NCBI GenBank assembly: GCA_015057585.1
Contig: SVEF01000007.1
Span: 1 to 64,000, forward strand
Length of the DNA stretch: 64,000 nt
Source: Lachnospiraceae bacterium
GTDB lineage: Bacteria > Bacillota > Clostridia > Lachnospirales > Lachnospiraceae
Direction of reading: 5' to 3'
The position numbers and the translations under genes are program-made. Shown here piece after piece: positions 37,039 through 45,498 of this stretch. Position 1 is the first letter of the stretch. Each line of letters begins with the position of its first letter. Below the pieces are notes generated by a model. The model was not told the DNA's origin. It saw only the letters and a list, made by a program, of their open reading frames with translations, and searched no databases.

Positions 37039-39072
37039 ATGAATCATGAAAGCTATTTAGAAAAGGTACTGGAAAAACTTTCGGCGGCAAAGACGGAGCT
37101 GGAGGAGAAGATGGAGTTTCGGCGGGCCGAAATCTCAAAAATGCAGGAGTATTTTTGGGAGAGCTATACCGAGTACGATGAATGGGGCTATGAAAAGTAT
37201 GACAACGACAGAGCCTTCCGTGAGGAGGCAGAGGCACACAAGGAGCTGGTGCAAAAGTACGGACGGTACTTGAAGATGCTGGATTCGCCGTATTTTGCTG
37301 CCATCACGTTCCGGTATGACGGAGAGGATGAGGAAGCGACCTATTATATCGGTATCGGAGACTTTTCCCCTTCCAAAACGGAGGCACCGCTGGTCTGTGA
37401 CTGGAGAGCCCCGATTTCCGGTCTTTTTTATGATTATGACATTGGCAGGGCAAAATTTTTGGCACCGGTTGGTGAAATTGAGGGAGAGTTATTAAAGAAA
37501 TATCAATTCAAAATTAAGGGTGGAAAACTTTTATACGCCATTGACAGTGATATTGTCATCAATGATGAGGTGTTACAAAAGGAACTTTCCATGAATGCAA
37601 ATGCGAGACTGAAAAGTATTGTCAGCACGATTCAAAAGGAACAAAATGAGGTGATCCGGAATGAAAAGGATAAAATTCTGGTCATTCAGGGAAGTGCCGG
37701 TTCCGGGAAAACTTCGGTAGCGCTGCACAGGGTGGCGTATCTTTTGTATCACCATAGAAAGCAGTTGTCTGCCAATCAGATTTTGATTTTGTCGCCGAAC
37801 CCGGTGTTTTCCGAGTATATTTCGCATATTTTGCCGGAACTTGGGGAAGAGAATATTTTGGAAATGACGCTTGATATGTATGCGTACCGTGAACTGAAAC
37901 GGTATAAGGATACGGAGGACAGGTATACGTATCTGGAACGGTTGTTATCATTACCGGAGGAGGAAGCGCAGGAGTACCGTCTTTATGTGCAGGAAAAGCA
38001 GGGGAAAGATTATGTGACGGAACTCAATGAGTTTGTCTTGTTTGCGGAGGATTCGCTGATGAACTTCCGTCCGGTGTCGTATAAAAAGCTATACCGGAGT
38101 GAACAGGAACTGCGTGTGCTATTTTATGAGAAGTTTCCGGACATCCCGATTTTAAAGAGAATGGAGCATATTGCGGAATATGTGATGGATGAGGAGGAAA
38201 CCTTATCCGGCAAGGAATATGACCCGATGGAGCGGGAACTGATTCTGGACAAGTTTAGGAAACTGTATGAGACAACGGATTTACTTGTAATATATAATCG
38301 TTTTCTTGCAGAGAGCGGACGGATGGAGATTGCAGCGGAAAAGTCTGCTATTCCGTATGAAGATGTGTATCCGATGCTGTATTTAAAGCAACTGCTGTTT
38401 GGTGCGGAAAAGAAGCATGGAATCAAACATCTTTTGGTGGATGAGATGCAGGACTATTCTTATGTGCAGTTTTTGCTTTTGGGTAAATGGTTCTCCTGCC
38501 CGATGACGATTTTAGGTGACAGGGAGCAGCAGGCAGAGCCGGGCAAACCGGATGTGCAGGCGCTTTGCCGGGAGATATTTGGCAAGGAGGCAAAACTTCT
38601 GACGTTAAAGAAGAGTTATCGCTCTACGGTGGAGATTACGCGCTTTGCGAACCGGATTGCAGGTATTGACGGGGAAGAAGCATTTGAACGGCATGGGAAA
38701 GAGCCGGAGTATGTGTGGTCGGAAACAGAAAGTGAGATGCGGGAGCGTATTGCGGATCGCTTGCACGGAAGTGATGCGTCAGAGTATGCGACGACAGCAG
38801 TTCTTACTACGACGGCACAGCAGGCAGAAGACTTGTACTTCGCATTAAAGGATAAACTTCCGGTAACATTGTTAACTTCCGAGAGTAACCGTATGGAAAA
38901 AGGCATTGTCATTACTACGTTTTATCTGGCAAAGGGACTGGAATTTGACAGTGTACATGTGGCATATGCGCCGGAGGCGGAGTCCTGCACGGAGTACGAA
39001 AAACAGATTTTATACATTCAGGCAACAAGAGCGCTCCATGAGCTTACGTTGTATGGAGTGCGGGAAGGATAG
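37039..39072 (+). CDS. helD: HelD-like superfamily 1 helicase (RNA polymerase recycling factor type)
   Basis: This is a 677-residue SF1 ATPase. A coiled-coil N-terminal arm (about 1-80) precedes the first RecA-like half with Walker A GSAGSGKT at 218-225. LLVDEMQDYS is motif II, LKKSYRST motif IV, and TFYLAKGLEFDSV and ATRALHELTLYG the C-terminal motifs. The arm plus the VCDWRAPISGLFYDY block is characteristic of HelD, which removes stalled RNA polymerase from DNA, rather than of UvrD or PcrA. The ATG at 37039 fits the family N-terminus; the frame is open back to 36913, which adds a non-conserved extension. It is a single gene closed by a terminator. Confidence 0.85.
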   Translation: MNHESYLEKVLEKLSAAKTELEEKMEFRRAEISKMQEYFWESYTEYDEWGYEKYDNDRAFREEAEAHKELVQKYGRYLKMLDSPYFAAITFRYDGEDEEATYYIGIGDFSPSKTEAPLVCDWRAPISGLFYDYDIGRAKFLAPVGEIEGELLKKYQFKIKGGKLLYAIDSDIVINDEVLQKELSMNANARLKSIVSTIQKEQNEVIRNEKDKILVIQGSAGSGKTSVALHRVAYLLYHHRKQLSANQILILSPNPVFSEYISHILPELGEENILEMTLDMYAYRELKRYKDTEDRYTYLERLLSLPEEEAQEYRLYVQEKQGKDYVTELNEFVLFAEDSLMNFRPVSYKKLYRSEQELRVLFYEKFPDIPILKRMEHIAEYVMDEEETLSGKEYDPMERELILDKFRKLYETTDLLVIYNRFLAESGRMEIAAEKSAIPYEDVYPMLYLKQLLFGAEKKHGIKHLLVDEMQDYSYVQFLLLGKWFSCPMTILGDREQQAEPGKPDVQALCREIFGKEAKLLTLKKSYRSTVEITRFANRIAGIDGEEAFERHGKEPEYVWSETESEMRERIADRLHGSDASEYATTAVLTTTAQQAEDLYFALKDKLPVTLLTSESNRMEKGIVITTFYLAKGLEFDSVHVAYAPEAESCTEYEKQILYIQATRALHELTLYGVREG

Positions 39073-39077
39073 AATTA

Positions 39078-39104
39078 AAAAAGGCCTTTTTTGAGGCCTT
39101 TTTT
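39078..39104 (+). terminator. Terminator of helD
   Basis: AAAAAAGGCC and GGCCTTTTTT form a stem with a T-rich loop and tail a few bases after the stop codon. Confidence 0.9.
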
Positions 39105-39110
39105 GTGTTG

Positions 39111-39139
39111 TTGAAAATCAAGTGAACAAGTGCTATAAT
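39111..39139 (+). promoter_or_regulatory. Sigma-A promoter of the LPD3-like gene
   Basis: TTGAAA at 39111-39116 and TATAAT at 39134-39139 are 17 bases apart; TGC before the -10 adds an extended -10 element. Confidence 0.8.
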
Positions 39140-39226
39140 AAATATATTCTTCACATTCATATGTATATTTTCAAGTGTTCAGATGAGGTCCCAAGCATTT
39201 AACTGAATAAAATGAGAGGAGTTACT

Positions 39227-39748
39227 ATGCCCATGGGAGACGACCAGAGAAAAAGTACGATTATTTGTTTACAGGAGGAATTAGAACGATATGATTTAAT
39301 GGGGAAATGGAATGATTATATCGGAGTACAAAAAGAGGTAATAGAAGTTTTACGTAAAGAAGATTTCTTTGAGAAAAACGGAGTTGTGACGGGAAATTCC
39401 GGTATAACAGTGAGGATTACGGCGAAAGGTGTAAAGGAAACATTAGGAACAGGGAAAAGATTTCAGGCATTGCCTAAAGCACTAAAAGAATTAAAAGTCG
39501 TGACAATTCGTTACCTTCCGATTCTTATAGAGAATAGTTGGATATGTGAAGATAATGTGGAGAATATACACAAAAAAGACGGAGTGCATTATGCATACCT
39601 CGCGGCAATTGTTAATGTAGACGGAATTGAATATGGGGTAAGGATATCTGTGCAGAAGAAAATGTCATCGAATGTATTTTGGATTCATCATATCGACTAT
39701 GAAAAAAAGACCCTGCCTTACTCGACCCTTCCCGAGAGAAAGAATTAA
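39227..39748 (+). CDS. Small stand-alone protein with an LPD3/BECR-like domain
   Basis: This is a 173-residue soluble protein. The N-terminal 60 residues are helical; the rest shows a pattern I associate with the LPD3-type domain found in large polyvalent phage and conjugative proteins and related to BECR-fold nucleases: ITAKGVKETL, a helix, LPILIENS, then HYAYLAAIVNVDGIEYGVRISV and WIHHIDYEKK. No clear catalytic His/Arg set can be defined. AGAGGAG at 39215-39221 fixes the ATG at 39227, although the frame opens earlier. It has its own strong promoter and no toxin, immunity or phage neighbour, so it is an orphan. Function unknown. Confidence 0.6.
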   Translation: MPMGDDQRKSTIICLQEELERYDLMGKWNDYIGVQKEVIEVLRKEDFFEKNGVVTGNSGITVRITAKGVKETLGTGKRFQALPKALKELKVVTIRYLPILIENSWICEDNVENIHKKDGVHYAYLAAIVNVDGIEYGVRISVQKKMSSNVFWIHHIDYEKKTLPYSTLPERKN

Positions 39749-39803
39749 AAGAGAGACAAAATCTTTGGCTACATATTAACATAGCAGATGCAGAAAGTCA
39801 AGG

Positions 39804-39832
39804 TTGACAATTTTCCATCCCGTGTGTATACT
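39804..39832 (+). promoter_or_regulatory. Sigma-A promoter of the trpS T-box transcript
   Basis: TTGACA at 39804-39809 and TATACT at 39827-39832 are separated by exactly 17 bases, just before the T-box leader. Confidence 0.88.
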
Positions 39833-39849
39833 GATAAAAAATAACAAAA

Positions 39850-40105
39850 CCGTTGCGTAAGAAGAGTACTTTTATTTGGAATCTTCAGAGAACTGCCGGG
39901 TGGTGCGAGGCAGTGAGGAGAATGAAAGGAATGGACTTACAAGGGCCGGAGGAAAGCGATTGTGAGTAATGCCGGACGGAAGCCTGACCGTTATACAGGA
40001 ATCATCTGTATGGATGAGTTTGAGGTGGATATCGTTTGATATCAAACAGGGTGGTACCGCAGAAGCAGCGCTTTTGTCCCAGTAGTGGGGCAAAGGCGCT
40101 TTTTT
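39850..40105 (+). ncRNA. T-box leader RNA, tryptophan-specific
   Basis: Stem I contains the apical GAGAACTGC and GGTGGTGCGAGGCAGT parts and a specifier bulge with TGG at 39932-39934, the Trp codon. The T-box sequence AGGGTGGTACCGC is at 40048-40060. The following stem of GCGCTTTTGTCCC with GGGGCAAAGGCGC plus a T-run (40067-40105) is the terminator. Uncharged tRNA-Trp should switch on trpS and the genes behind it. Confidence 0.95.
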
Positions 40106-40130
40106 AGTGAAAAAGAAGGGAGATTAAACA

Positions 40131-41135
40131 ATGGAAGACAACAAAAAAACATTATTCAGCGGCATGCAGTCAACAGGAAACTTGACGTTAGGAAATTATC
40201 TCGGGGCATTAAAAAACTGGGTGAAATTAAGTGATGATTACAATTGCTTTTTCTGTGTAGTAGATGAACATTCGATTACCGTAAGACAGGATCCGGCAGA
40301 ACTCCGTAACCGTGCAAGAAAGTTGCTGACACTTTATTTGGCAGCAGGACTTGACCCGGAGAAAAACTGCATCTATTATCAGTCCCATGTGTCTGCACAC
40401 GCAGAGCTGGCATGGATTTTAAACTGCTTTACCTACATGGGCGAATTACAGAGAATGACCCAGTTTAAGGATAAGTCTGCAAAGCACGCCGACAATATCA
40501 ACGCAGGTCTCTTTACGTACCCGGTATTGATGGCAGCAGATATTTTACTGTTCCAGACGGATGTGGTGCCGGTAGGTATCGACCAGATGCAGCATCTGGA
40601 ATTAACCAGAGATATTGCGCAGAGATTTAACGGTATTTACGGTGATGTGTTTAAGATTCCGGAAGCGTATATCGGCAAGTCCGGCGCAAAGATTATGAGC
40701 TTACAGGAGCCGACCAAGAAGATGTCAAAGTCGGATGAGAATCCGAATGCGAGCATCTATCTGTTGGATGATCCGGATACGATTATGAGAAAGTTTAAGC
40801 GTGCGGTAACCGACTCCGAGGGTACGATTTTGTACCGTGATGAGCAGCCGGGCATCAAGAACTTAATTGACATTTACAGCGCATGTACCGGCAAGGCACC
40901 TGCTGAAGTTGAAAAGGAATTTGATGGCAAGGGTTACGGCGATTTCAAATTGGCAGTAGGTGAAACCGTAGTTTCCGTATTAAAGCCGCTGCAGGACCGC
41001 ATGGCAGATATTGCAAGCGATAAGGCATATGTGGACAGCGTAATCAAGAACAATGCAGAAAAGGCAAACTACTTTGCGACAAAGACACTGCGTAAGGTAC
41101 AGAAAAAAGTAGGTTTCCCGGAGAGAATCAGATAA
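40131..41135 (+). CDS. trpS: Tryptophanyl-tRNA synthetase
   Basis: This 334-residue class I synthetase charges tRNA-Trp. The HIGH-type signature is TGNLTLGNYLG (about 17-27) and the KMSKS loop is KKMSKSDENP (about 199-208). Length and layout are standard for bacterial TrpS. It is controlled by the tryptophan T-box upstream. The stop is one base from the start of the HAD gene, so read-through places the HAD phosphatase and the protein kinase in the same regulon. Confidence 0.97.
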   Translation: MEDNKKTLFSGMQSTGNLTLGNYLGALKNWVKLSDDYNCFFCVVDEHSITVRQDPAELRNRARKLLTLYLAAGLDPEKNCIYYQSHVSAHAELAWILNCFTYMGELQRMTQFKDKSAKHADNINAGLFTYPVLMAADILLFQTDVVPVGIDQMQHLELTRDIAQRFNGIYGDVFKIPEAYIGKSGAKIMSLQEPTKKMSKSDENPNASIYLLDDPDTIMRKFKRAVTDSEGTILYRDEQPGIKNLIDIYSACTGKAPAEVEKEFDGKGYGDFKLAVGETVVSVLKPLQDRMADIASDKAYVDSVIKNNAEKANYFATKTLRKVQKKVGFPERIR

Positions 41136-41136
41136 G

Positions 41137-41955
41137 ATGGAGTATAAACTTTTAGTTCTGGACATTGACGGAACGGTAACCAATTCAAAAAAAGAAATTA
41201 CACCGGAAACAAAGGAGGCAATTCTCCGCATTCAGGAAATGGGTGTGCATGTGGCGATTGCCTCGGGACGTCCGACACCGGGCACCAGAAAAGTGGCGGA
41301 AACATTAGAACTTGACCGGTTTGGCAACTATGTGTTGTCCTTTAACGGTGGCAGGGTAACAAATTGCAAAACCGGAGAAATTGTACTGGATAAGACGATT
41401 CCGCCTGAGATGGCAGCGGTGCTTTGTGAAGAGGCAAAGGCGTATGGCGTTGGCATTTTGACCTATGACAACGAGGTTGCCCTGGCAGGGAGTGCCGTGG
41501 ATGAATACATGGAGCTTGAGGCGCGGATTAACGGAATTACCATCAAAGAAGTAGGGGATTTCAAAGAGGTTGTCGATTTTCCGGTCAACAAGTGCTTAAT
41601 GACCGGAGAGCCGGAGTATCTGGCGACTGTGGAAAAGAGACTGAAGGAAAAATACGCAGGCTCTTTAAATATTTTCCGCTCGGAGCCGTTCTTTTTGGAA
41701 CTCATGCCAAAGGGCATTGATAAGGCGTCCGTGTTAAGGAGATTTATTTCCTTCCTTGGCATCAGCAGGGACGAAGTCATTTGCTGCGGCGACGGCTACA
41801 ATGACCTCAGTATGATTGCGTTTGCGGGGCTTGGTGTTGCGATGGCAAACGCGAGAAAAGAGGTCCTTGAGGCGGCGGATTATATTACCGCATCCAATGA
41901 TGAGGATGGTATTGTCAAGGTGATTGAGAGGTTTATTTTGAAACATGAAGTATGA
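41137..41955 (+). CDS. Cof/YidA-type HAD-superfamily phosphatase
   Basis: This is a 272-residue cytoplasmic hydrolase. Motif I is LDIDGTVTNS with nucleophile Asp9, motif II is ASGRP, and the C-terminal motif is CCGDGYNDLSMIAFAGLGVAM. A cap domain of the C2B type lies between. Members dephosphorylate sugar phosphates or nucleotides; the substrate is unknown here. It starts one base after trpS and overlaps the kinase gene by 11 bases. Confidence 0.92.
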   Translation: MEYKLLVLDIDGTVTNSKKEITPETKEAILRIQEMGVHVAIASGRPTPGTRKVAETLELDRFGNYVLSFNGGRVTNCKTGEIVLDKTIPPEMAAVLCEEAKAYGVGILTYDNEVALAGSAVDEYMELEARINGITIKEVGDFKEVVDFPVNKCLMTGEPEYLATVEKRLKEKYAGSLNIFRSEPFFLELMPKGIDKASVLRRFISFLGISRDEVICCGDGYNDLSMIAFAGLGVAMANARKEVLEAADYITASNDEDGIVKVIERFILKHEV

Positions 41956-43453
41956 AACCATACTGGCAATAAAAGAAACAGAAAAAGCAACCGTAGTACT
42001 GGCGACGCTTGAGGGACATCAGGGTCCTGTTGTTGTAAAACGATTAAAGGGCGGCAAGGCAGATATTTACCGGTTGCTTTGTCATGCCCGGAATTCTTTC
42101 TTTCCGGAGATTTATGAAATCGAAGAAAAGGACGGGGAACTTTTTGTGGCGGAGGAGCACATTGCAGGAGTGCCGCTTAATGAGGTGCTTGAAAAGGATA
42201 TGCTTTCCGATGGAGAGAAGGTTTCGATTGTATTACAGTTGTGTGATGCAGTAGCTTTTTTACATGGTCTGAATCCGCCGGTGATTCACCGGGACATTAA
42301 GCCGTCCAATATCCTTGTGACAAAGGGCGGTACTATCAAACTGATTGATTTTGATGCGTCCAGACAATATAAGAAGGAGCAGACCTCGGGGGATACCAGA
42401 CTTTTAGGTACGGCAGAGTATGCGCCGCCGGAGCAGTTTGGGTATGCCCAGACGGATGTGCGCAGCGATATCTATTCCATGGGAGTTGTGTTCCGGGAAA
42501 TCCGATTCAAAGAAAAGCGTCTGCAACGTAAGTGGGACAAAATTGTGCGAAAGTGCACGAACTTTGCACCGGAGCATCGGTATCAGAATGTAGGAGGGTT
42601 GAAAAGGGCAGCAGGGAGAATAGAGAGGGAGAGAAAGTCCCTGTTCTTGTCGGCTTGCGGATGTCTGATAACGGTGTTAGTTTTGGCATGCGCAGTTATT
42701 TCACTGCAACAGGAGGATACGGTAATACCTACCGGAATTCCGGAGAAAACAGAGCCATCGGAGGCGGTGACGGATACGCCGGTACCTACTGAAATACCGG
42801 AGGAAACAGAGAAAACAGATGCGGAGGAAGAGGCTCTGACGCAATATCTGGAGCAGGCAGAGGAAGAACTGCGGCAGGCGAACCGAAACATATCGTATTA
42901 TTATCAGGGAACCGGAGCTTGCAGGTTTTACTCCAGTATGTATGAGACAATTATTGTAGAAGAAGTTGCTTTGGAGGATTTGATTACCGGAGAAATTATG
43001 GTACTGGAGTCAGGAGAGTTTTTCTTTGAAAATTCCGTTTTGTGTCTTTCGGAAAAACTTATGGATAGGCTGGATAAACGGATTTTTGAACTTGTGATTG
43101 AGGGAACGGTAAACGGAACGAGAGAAAACTTACATGTTGTTTTTAAGGTGTGTGCCGGGCAGAAACCGTCTCAGATTCCGTATCACCTGTATGGGAATGA
43201 ATTGGCGTATGATTATCCGAATCATGAGAAATTACATATGATACTCAGAAACGATTCAAACAGAAAAATAGTCGGCTTGAGCATCGGAAGATTTATAGAG
43301 GCAGAGGAAGACCTGTATAGAATTTTAGAGGATGGGCAGATTATTGAGTTTTCCGGTGAATTGCTGCAACGCTATCTGGGAAAATCAGAGGTGGCGTTTT
43401 ACATCCGGCTGGATGACGGAACAGAAGAGGAACTTCGTATTGTGATGCCGTAG
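41945..43453 (+). CDS. Transmembrane Ser/Thr protein kinase
   Basis: This is a 502-residue receptor-like kinase. The catalytic domain (about 1-225) has Lys32 in VVVKRL, HRD at 115-117 (IHRDIKPSN), DFD at 135-137 in place of DFG, and GTAEYAPPEQ as activation and APE segment. The glycine-rich loop is not recognisable. A membrane helix (about 233-252) leads to a Thr/Pro-rich stretch and an extracellular domain of about 240 residues with no PASTA repeats and no family I recognise. Its start overlaps the HAD gene by 11 bases. The next genes encode a PH/SHOCT protein and a helix-turn-helix protein, possible partners. Confidence 0.88.
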   Translation: MKYETILAIKETEKATVVLATLEGHQGPVVVKRLKGGKADIYRLLCHARNSFFPEIYEIEEKDGELFVAEEHIAGVPLNEVLEKDMLSDGEKVSIVLQLCDAVAFLHGLNPPVIHRDIKPSNILVTKGGTIKLIDFDASRQYKKEQTSGDTRLLGTAEYAPPEQFGYAQTDVRSDIYSMGVVFREIRFKEKRLQRKWDKIVRKCTNFAPEHRYQNVGGLKRAAGRIERERKSLFLSACGCLITVLVLACAVISLQQEDTVIPTGIPEKTEPSEAVTDTPVPTEIPEETEKTDAEEEALTQYLEQAEEELRQANRNISYYYQGTGACRFYSSMYETIIVEEVALEDLITGEIMVLESGEFFFENSVLCLSEKLMDRLDKRIFELVIEGTVNGTRENLHVVFKVCAGQKPSQIPYHLYGNELAYDYPNHEKLHMILRNDSNRKIVGLSIGRFIEAEEDLYRILEDGQIIEFSGELLQRYLGKSEVAFYIRLDDGTEEELRIVMP

Positions 43454-43528
43454 GAGTGCAGCAGGAGAAAAAATATTTGGCGGATTATGCTGTCGGCATA
43501 AGAAAAATTTGTCATAAAATGATAAATT

Positions 43529-43551
43529 TAAATTGCACATGGTGCAATTTA
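43529..43551. promoter_or_regulatory. Operator-like inverted repeat upstream of the PH/SHOCT gene
   Basis: The arms TAAATTGCAC and GTGCAATTTA are perfect and separated by ATG, 22 bases before the start codon of the next gene. No T-tract follows, so it resembles a dimeric repressor site rather than a terminator. The two helix-turn-helix genes downstream are candidate regulators. Confidence 0.55.
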
Positions 43552-43572
43552 TGCAGAGAAGGAGAAATGATT

Positions 43573-44829
43573 ATGGCATTCATGGACAAATTAAAAGGTG
43601 CAGCAGGGAAAGCAGCAGAAGCGGCGAATAATTTAACAAAAAAAGCCGGGGAAGAATTTAACCGTCTGAAAGAAGAAGGGGAAAAGAAAAAGGCAGAGCA
43701 GGAAGCTTTAGATGCCGAAAATAAGGCAAAAGCCGAGGCAGCATCCGAACAGATGATTTCTGATATTCTTGGCGGATATAAGGCAGAGCAAAAGAATTTT
43801 TACTGTGATATGACAGAGGATGAAATACAGAGATTTGCAAAAGAATTTTACGAGAAAATGGTACTGCCGGGCAGTAAGGCGAGCCTGTCGTGTATTTTAA
43901 TGTTTCCTCATATTGCAGAGAAGAAGGTGGCATTTGCCAAGGCTATTGATGAGAGCGGCTTGACAACTCCGATATTGTATATAAAGGACCAGGACAATCA
44001 GGAATTTCTGATTACCAAAGATGCATTCTATTTTAAAACAAAAATGGAAAACGCAGGAAAATATTCGTGTACAGGCAAGGTTGACATGAAACGGATTAAT
44101 ATCTTCCGTATGGACTTTGATGAATCGGAAGGAGTTTTCAGAGTCAACGATGTTTCGATCGCCAAAATCAGGATTTGTAATACCTATCGTCAGGATTTTT
44201 GTGCTCTGAACCGATATTTTGAAAGCGTTTTGACACGGGATTTTGATATATCTAATGAAGAAATTGACCAGTTAATTCATGAGAAAATCGGTGATAAAAT
44301 CTATCAGCAGGTTAAAAAGTATATGTCATACGAGGATGAATTGGTTATGTATTATGCAGGTGGTTTGGATTCCCTTATGGCAACAGACTATATTGCATGT
44401 ACGACAAAACAGATTATAATTGTAGACAGAGAAATGCTTGGCGTAACTGCCAATGTAAAGCAGTTTTATTATGAGGATATTACTTCGATGGCAACAGAAC
44501 AGAATTCCAAGTCGGATGATTTGTTTGTGGCTATTATTGATAGTGCTTTGACGGCAGCGCTGAAGATGTGTAATTTGCAGATTACGGTTGCCGGTTCAAA
44601 GAACCAGATCAGTACCTTATATACTGTTGAAGCGGAACGGGTAATTGCGATTTATCATCAGATGAGGAAGGAAGCAAAGCAGGGGAATCAGCCGGTACAG
44701 ACCATTATTCAACAGAAGGAACCGGATGTACTTGAACAGTTAGAAAAATTGGCAAAATTGAAAGAAGCAGGAATCTTGACGGAGGAAGAATTCCAGGAAA
44801 AGAAGGCTGCTTTGTTGGGGAAGTTGTAG
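43573..44829 (+). CDS. Bacterial PH-domain protein with C-terminal SHOCT motif
   Basis: This is a 418-residue cytoplasmic protein. Residues about 1-55 form an amphipathic Ala/Lys/Glu-rich helix that could lie on a membrane. A middle part of unknown fold (about 60-245) is followed by a bacterial PH-like domain (about 270-375: ELVMYYAGGLDSLMATDYIACTTKQIIIVD). A short charged SHOCT helix pair closes it (LEQLEKLAKLKEAGILTEEEF). AAGGAG eight bases upstream selects the ATG at 43573; the frame is open further back to 43456. The combination is common in Clostridia but without a known job. Confidence 0.7.
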   Translation: MAFMDKLKGAAGKAAEAANNLTKKAGEEFNRLKEEGEKKKAEQEALDAENKAKAEAASEQMISDILGGYKAEQKNFYCDMTEDEIQRFAKEFYEKMVLPGSKASLSCILMFPHIAEKKVAFAKAIDESGLTTPILYIKDQDNQEFLITKDAFYFKTKMENAGKYSCTGKVDMKRINIFRMDFDESEGVFRVNDVSIAKIRICNTYRQDFCALNRYFESVLTRDFDISNEEIDQLIHEKIGDKIYQQVKKYMSYEDELVMYYAGGLDSLMATDYIACTTKQIIIVDREMLGVTANVKQFYYEDITSMATEQNSKSDDLFVAIIDSALTAALKMCNLQITVAGSKNQISTLYTVEAERVIAIYHQMRKEAKQGNQPVQTIIQQKEPDVLEQLEKLAKLKEAGILTEEEFQEKKAALLGKL

Positions 44830-44859
44830 AGTTATCGAAGGAAATTGAGAAATGATAGA

Positions 44860-44896
44860 GATAGGATACAGGGAGAAGGTTTCTTTGTATCCTATC
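44860..44896 (+). terminator. Hairpin between PH/SHOCT and HTH genes (weak terminator)
   Basis: GATAGGATACA and TGTATCCTATC form a perfect 11-bp stem around a 15-base loop. The tail ATTTGCTTAT is only moderately T-rich, so termination is likely partial. Confidence 0.5.
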
Positions 44897-44920
44897 ATTT
44901 GCTTATAAGGAGCAGTAAAT

Positions 44921-45373
44921 ATGGAAAAAATCACAAAAGAACTGATAAATGAACTGATGAATTCTAAAAATATTGCGGGATTTACATCAGAGAATGCATT
45001 GGAATTTGAAGATTTATTACTGACAGACTATTTAAGTCAAATGTTAAAGAAGTATGGAAAGACTAAAATAGATGTAATTAAAGGGGCAAGGCTGGATTAT
45101 ACATACGGATATCAGATTTTTGACGGGAGACGTAAACCGAAAAGAGAGAAACTGTTGCAGCTTGCATTTGGGTTTTCCATGTCGGTGGAAGATGCAAACA
45201 GATTATTAAGGGCAGGCGGAGTGAATGATTTATATGTCCGAAGTAAAAGGGATGTAATCTGCATGTACGCGCTGCAACAGAAAATGACATTGGAAGAGTG
45301 TAACATGCATCTGTATCAGATGGGAGAAGAAACATTACTGAAAGAGGATTGTGCGGTAGAAGATGCAGACTAA
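44921..45373 (+). CDS. Helix-turn-helix protein
   Basis: This is a 150-residue protein. The middle part (about 35-100: QMLKKYGKTKIDVIKGARLDYTYGYQIFDGRRKPKREKLLQLAF) has the spacing of a lambda-repressor-like helix-turn-helix, and the C-terminal half is helical with MSVEDANRLLRAGG. I recognise this form as a Clostridia protein often encoded near Ser/Thr kinases, which matches the kinase at 41945. Whether it binds DNA is not proven. A terminator overlaps its stop codon. Confidence 0.65.
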   Translation: MEKITKELINELMNSKNIAGFTSENALEFEDLLLTDYLSQMLKKYGKTKIDVIKGARLDYTYGYQIFDGRRKPKREKLLQLAFGFSMSVEDANRLLRAGGVNDLYVRSKRDVICMYALQQKMTLEECNMHLYQMGEETLLKEDCAVEDAD

Positions 45374-45398
45374 GGCTTTCTAAGCCTTTACTTTTTCT
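45372..45398 (+). terminator. Terminator overlapping the HTH gene stop codon
   Basis: AAGGCTT and AAGCCTT pair around a 3-base loop and run into TTACTTTTTC; the stem begins inside the TAA stop. Confidence 0.75.
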
Positions 45399-45412
45399 CC
45401 ATGTACCATTGT

Positions 45413-45441
45413 TTTACAAAAACACGCATTGCTTATATAAT
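45413..45441 (+). promoter_or_regulatory. Sigma-A promoter of the XRE regulator gene
   Basis: TTTACA at 45413-45418 and TATAAT at 45436-45441 are separated by exactly 17 bases. Confidence 0.82.
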
Positions 45442-45498
45442 AGGGACATAACAAGTCATACCCATGGGCAGTTTTGTTACTTAGAAAGGAGCAATGAG

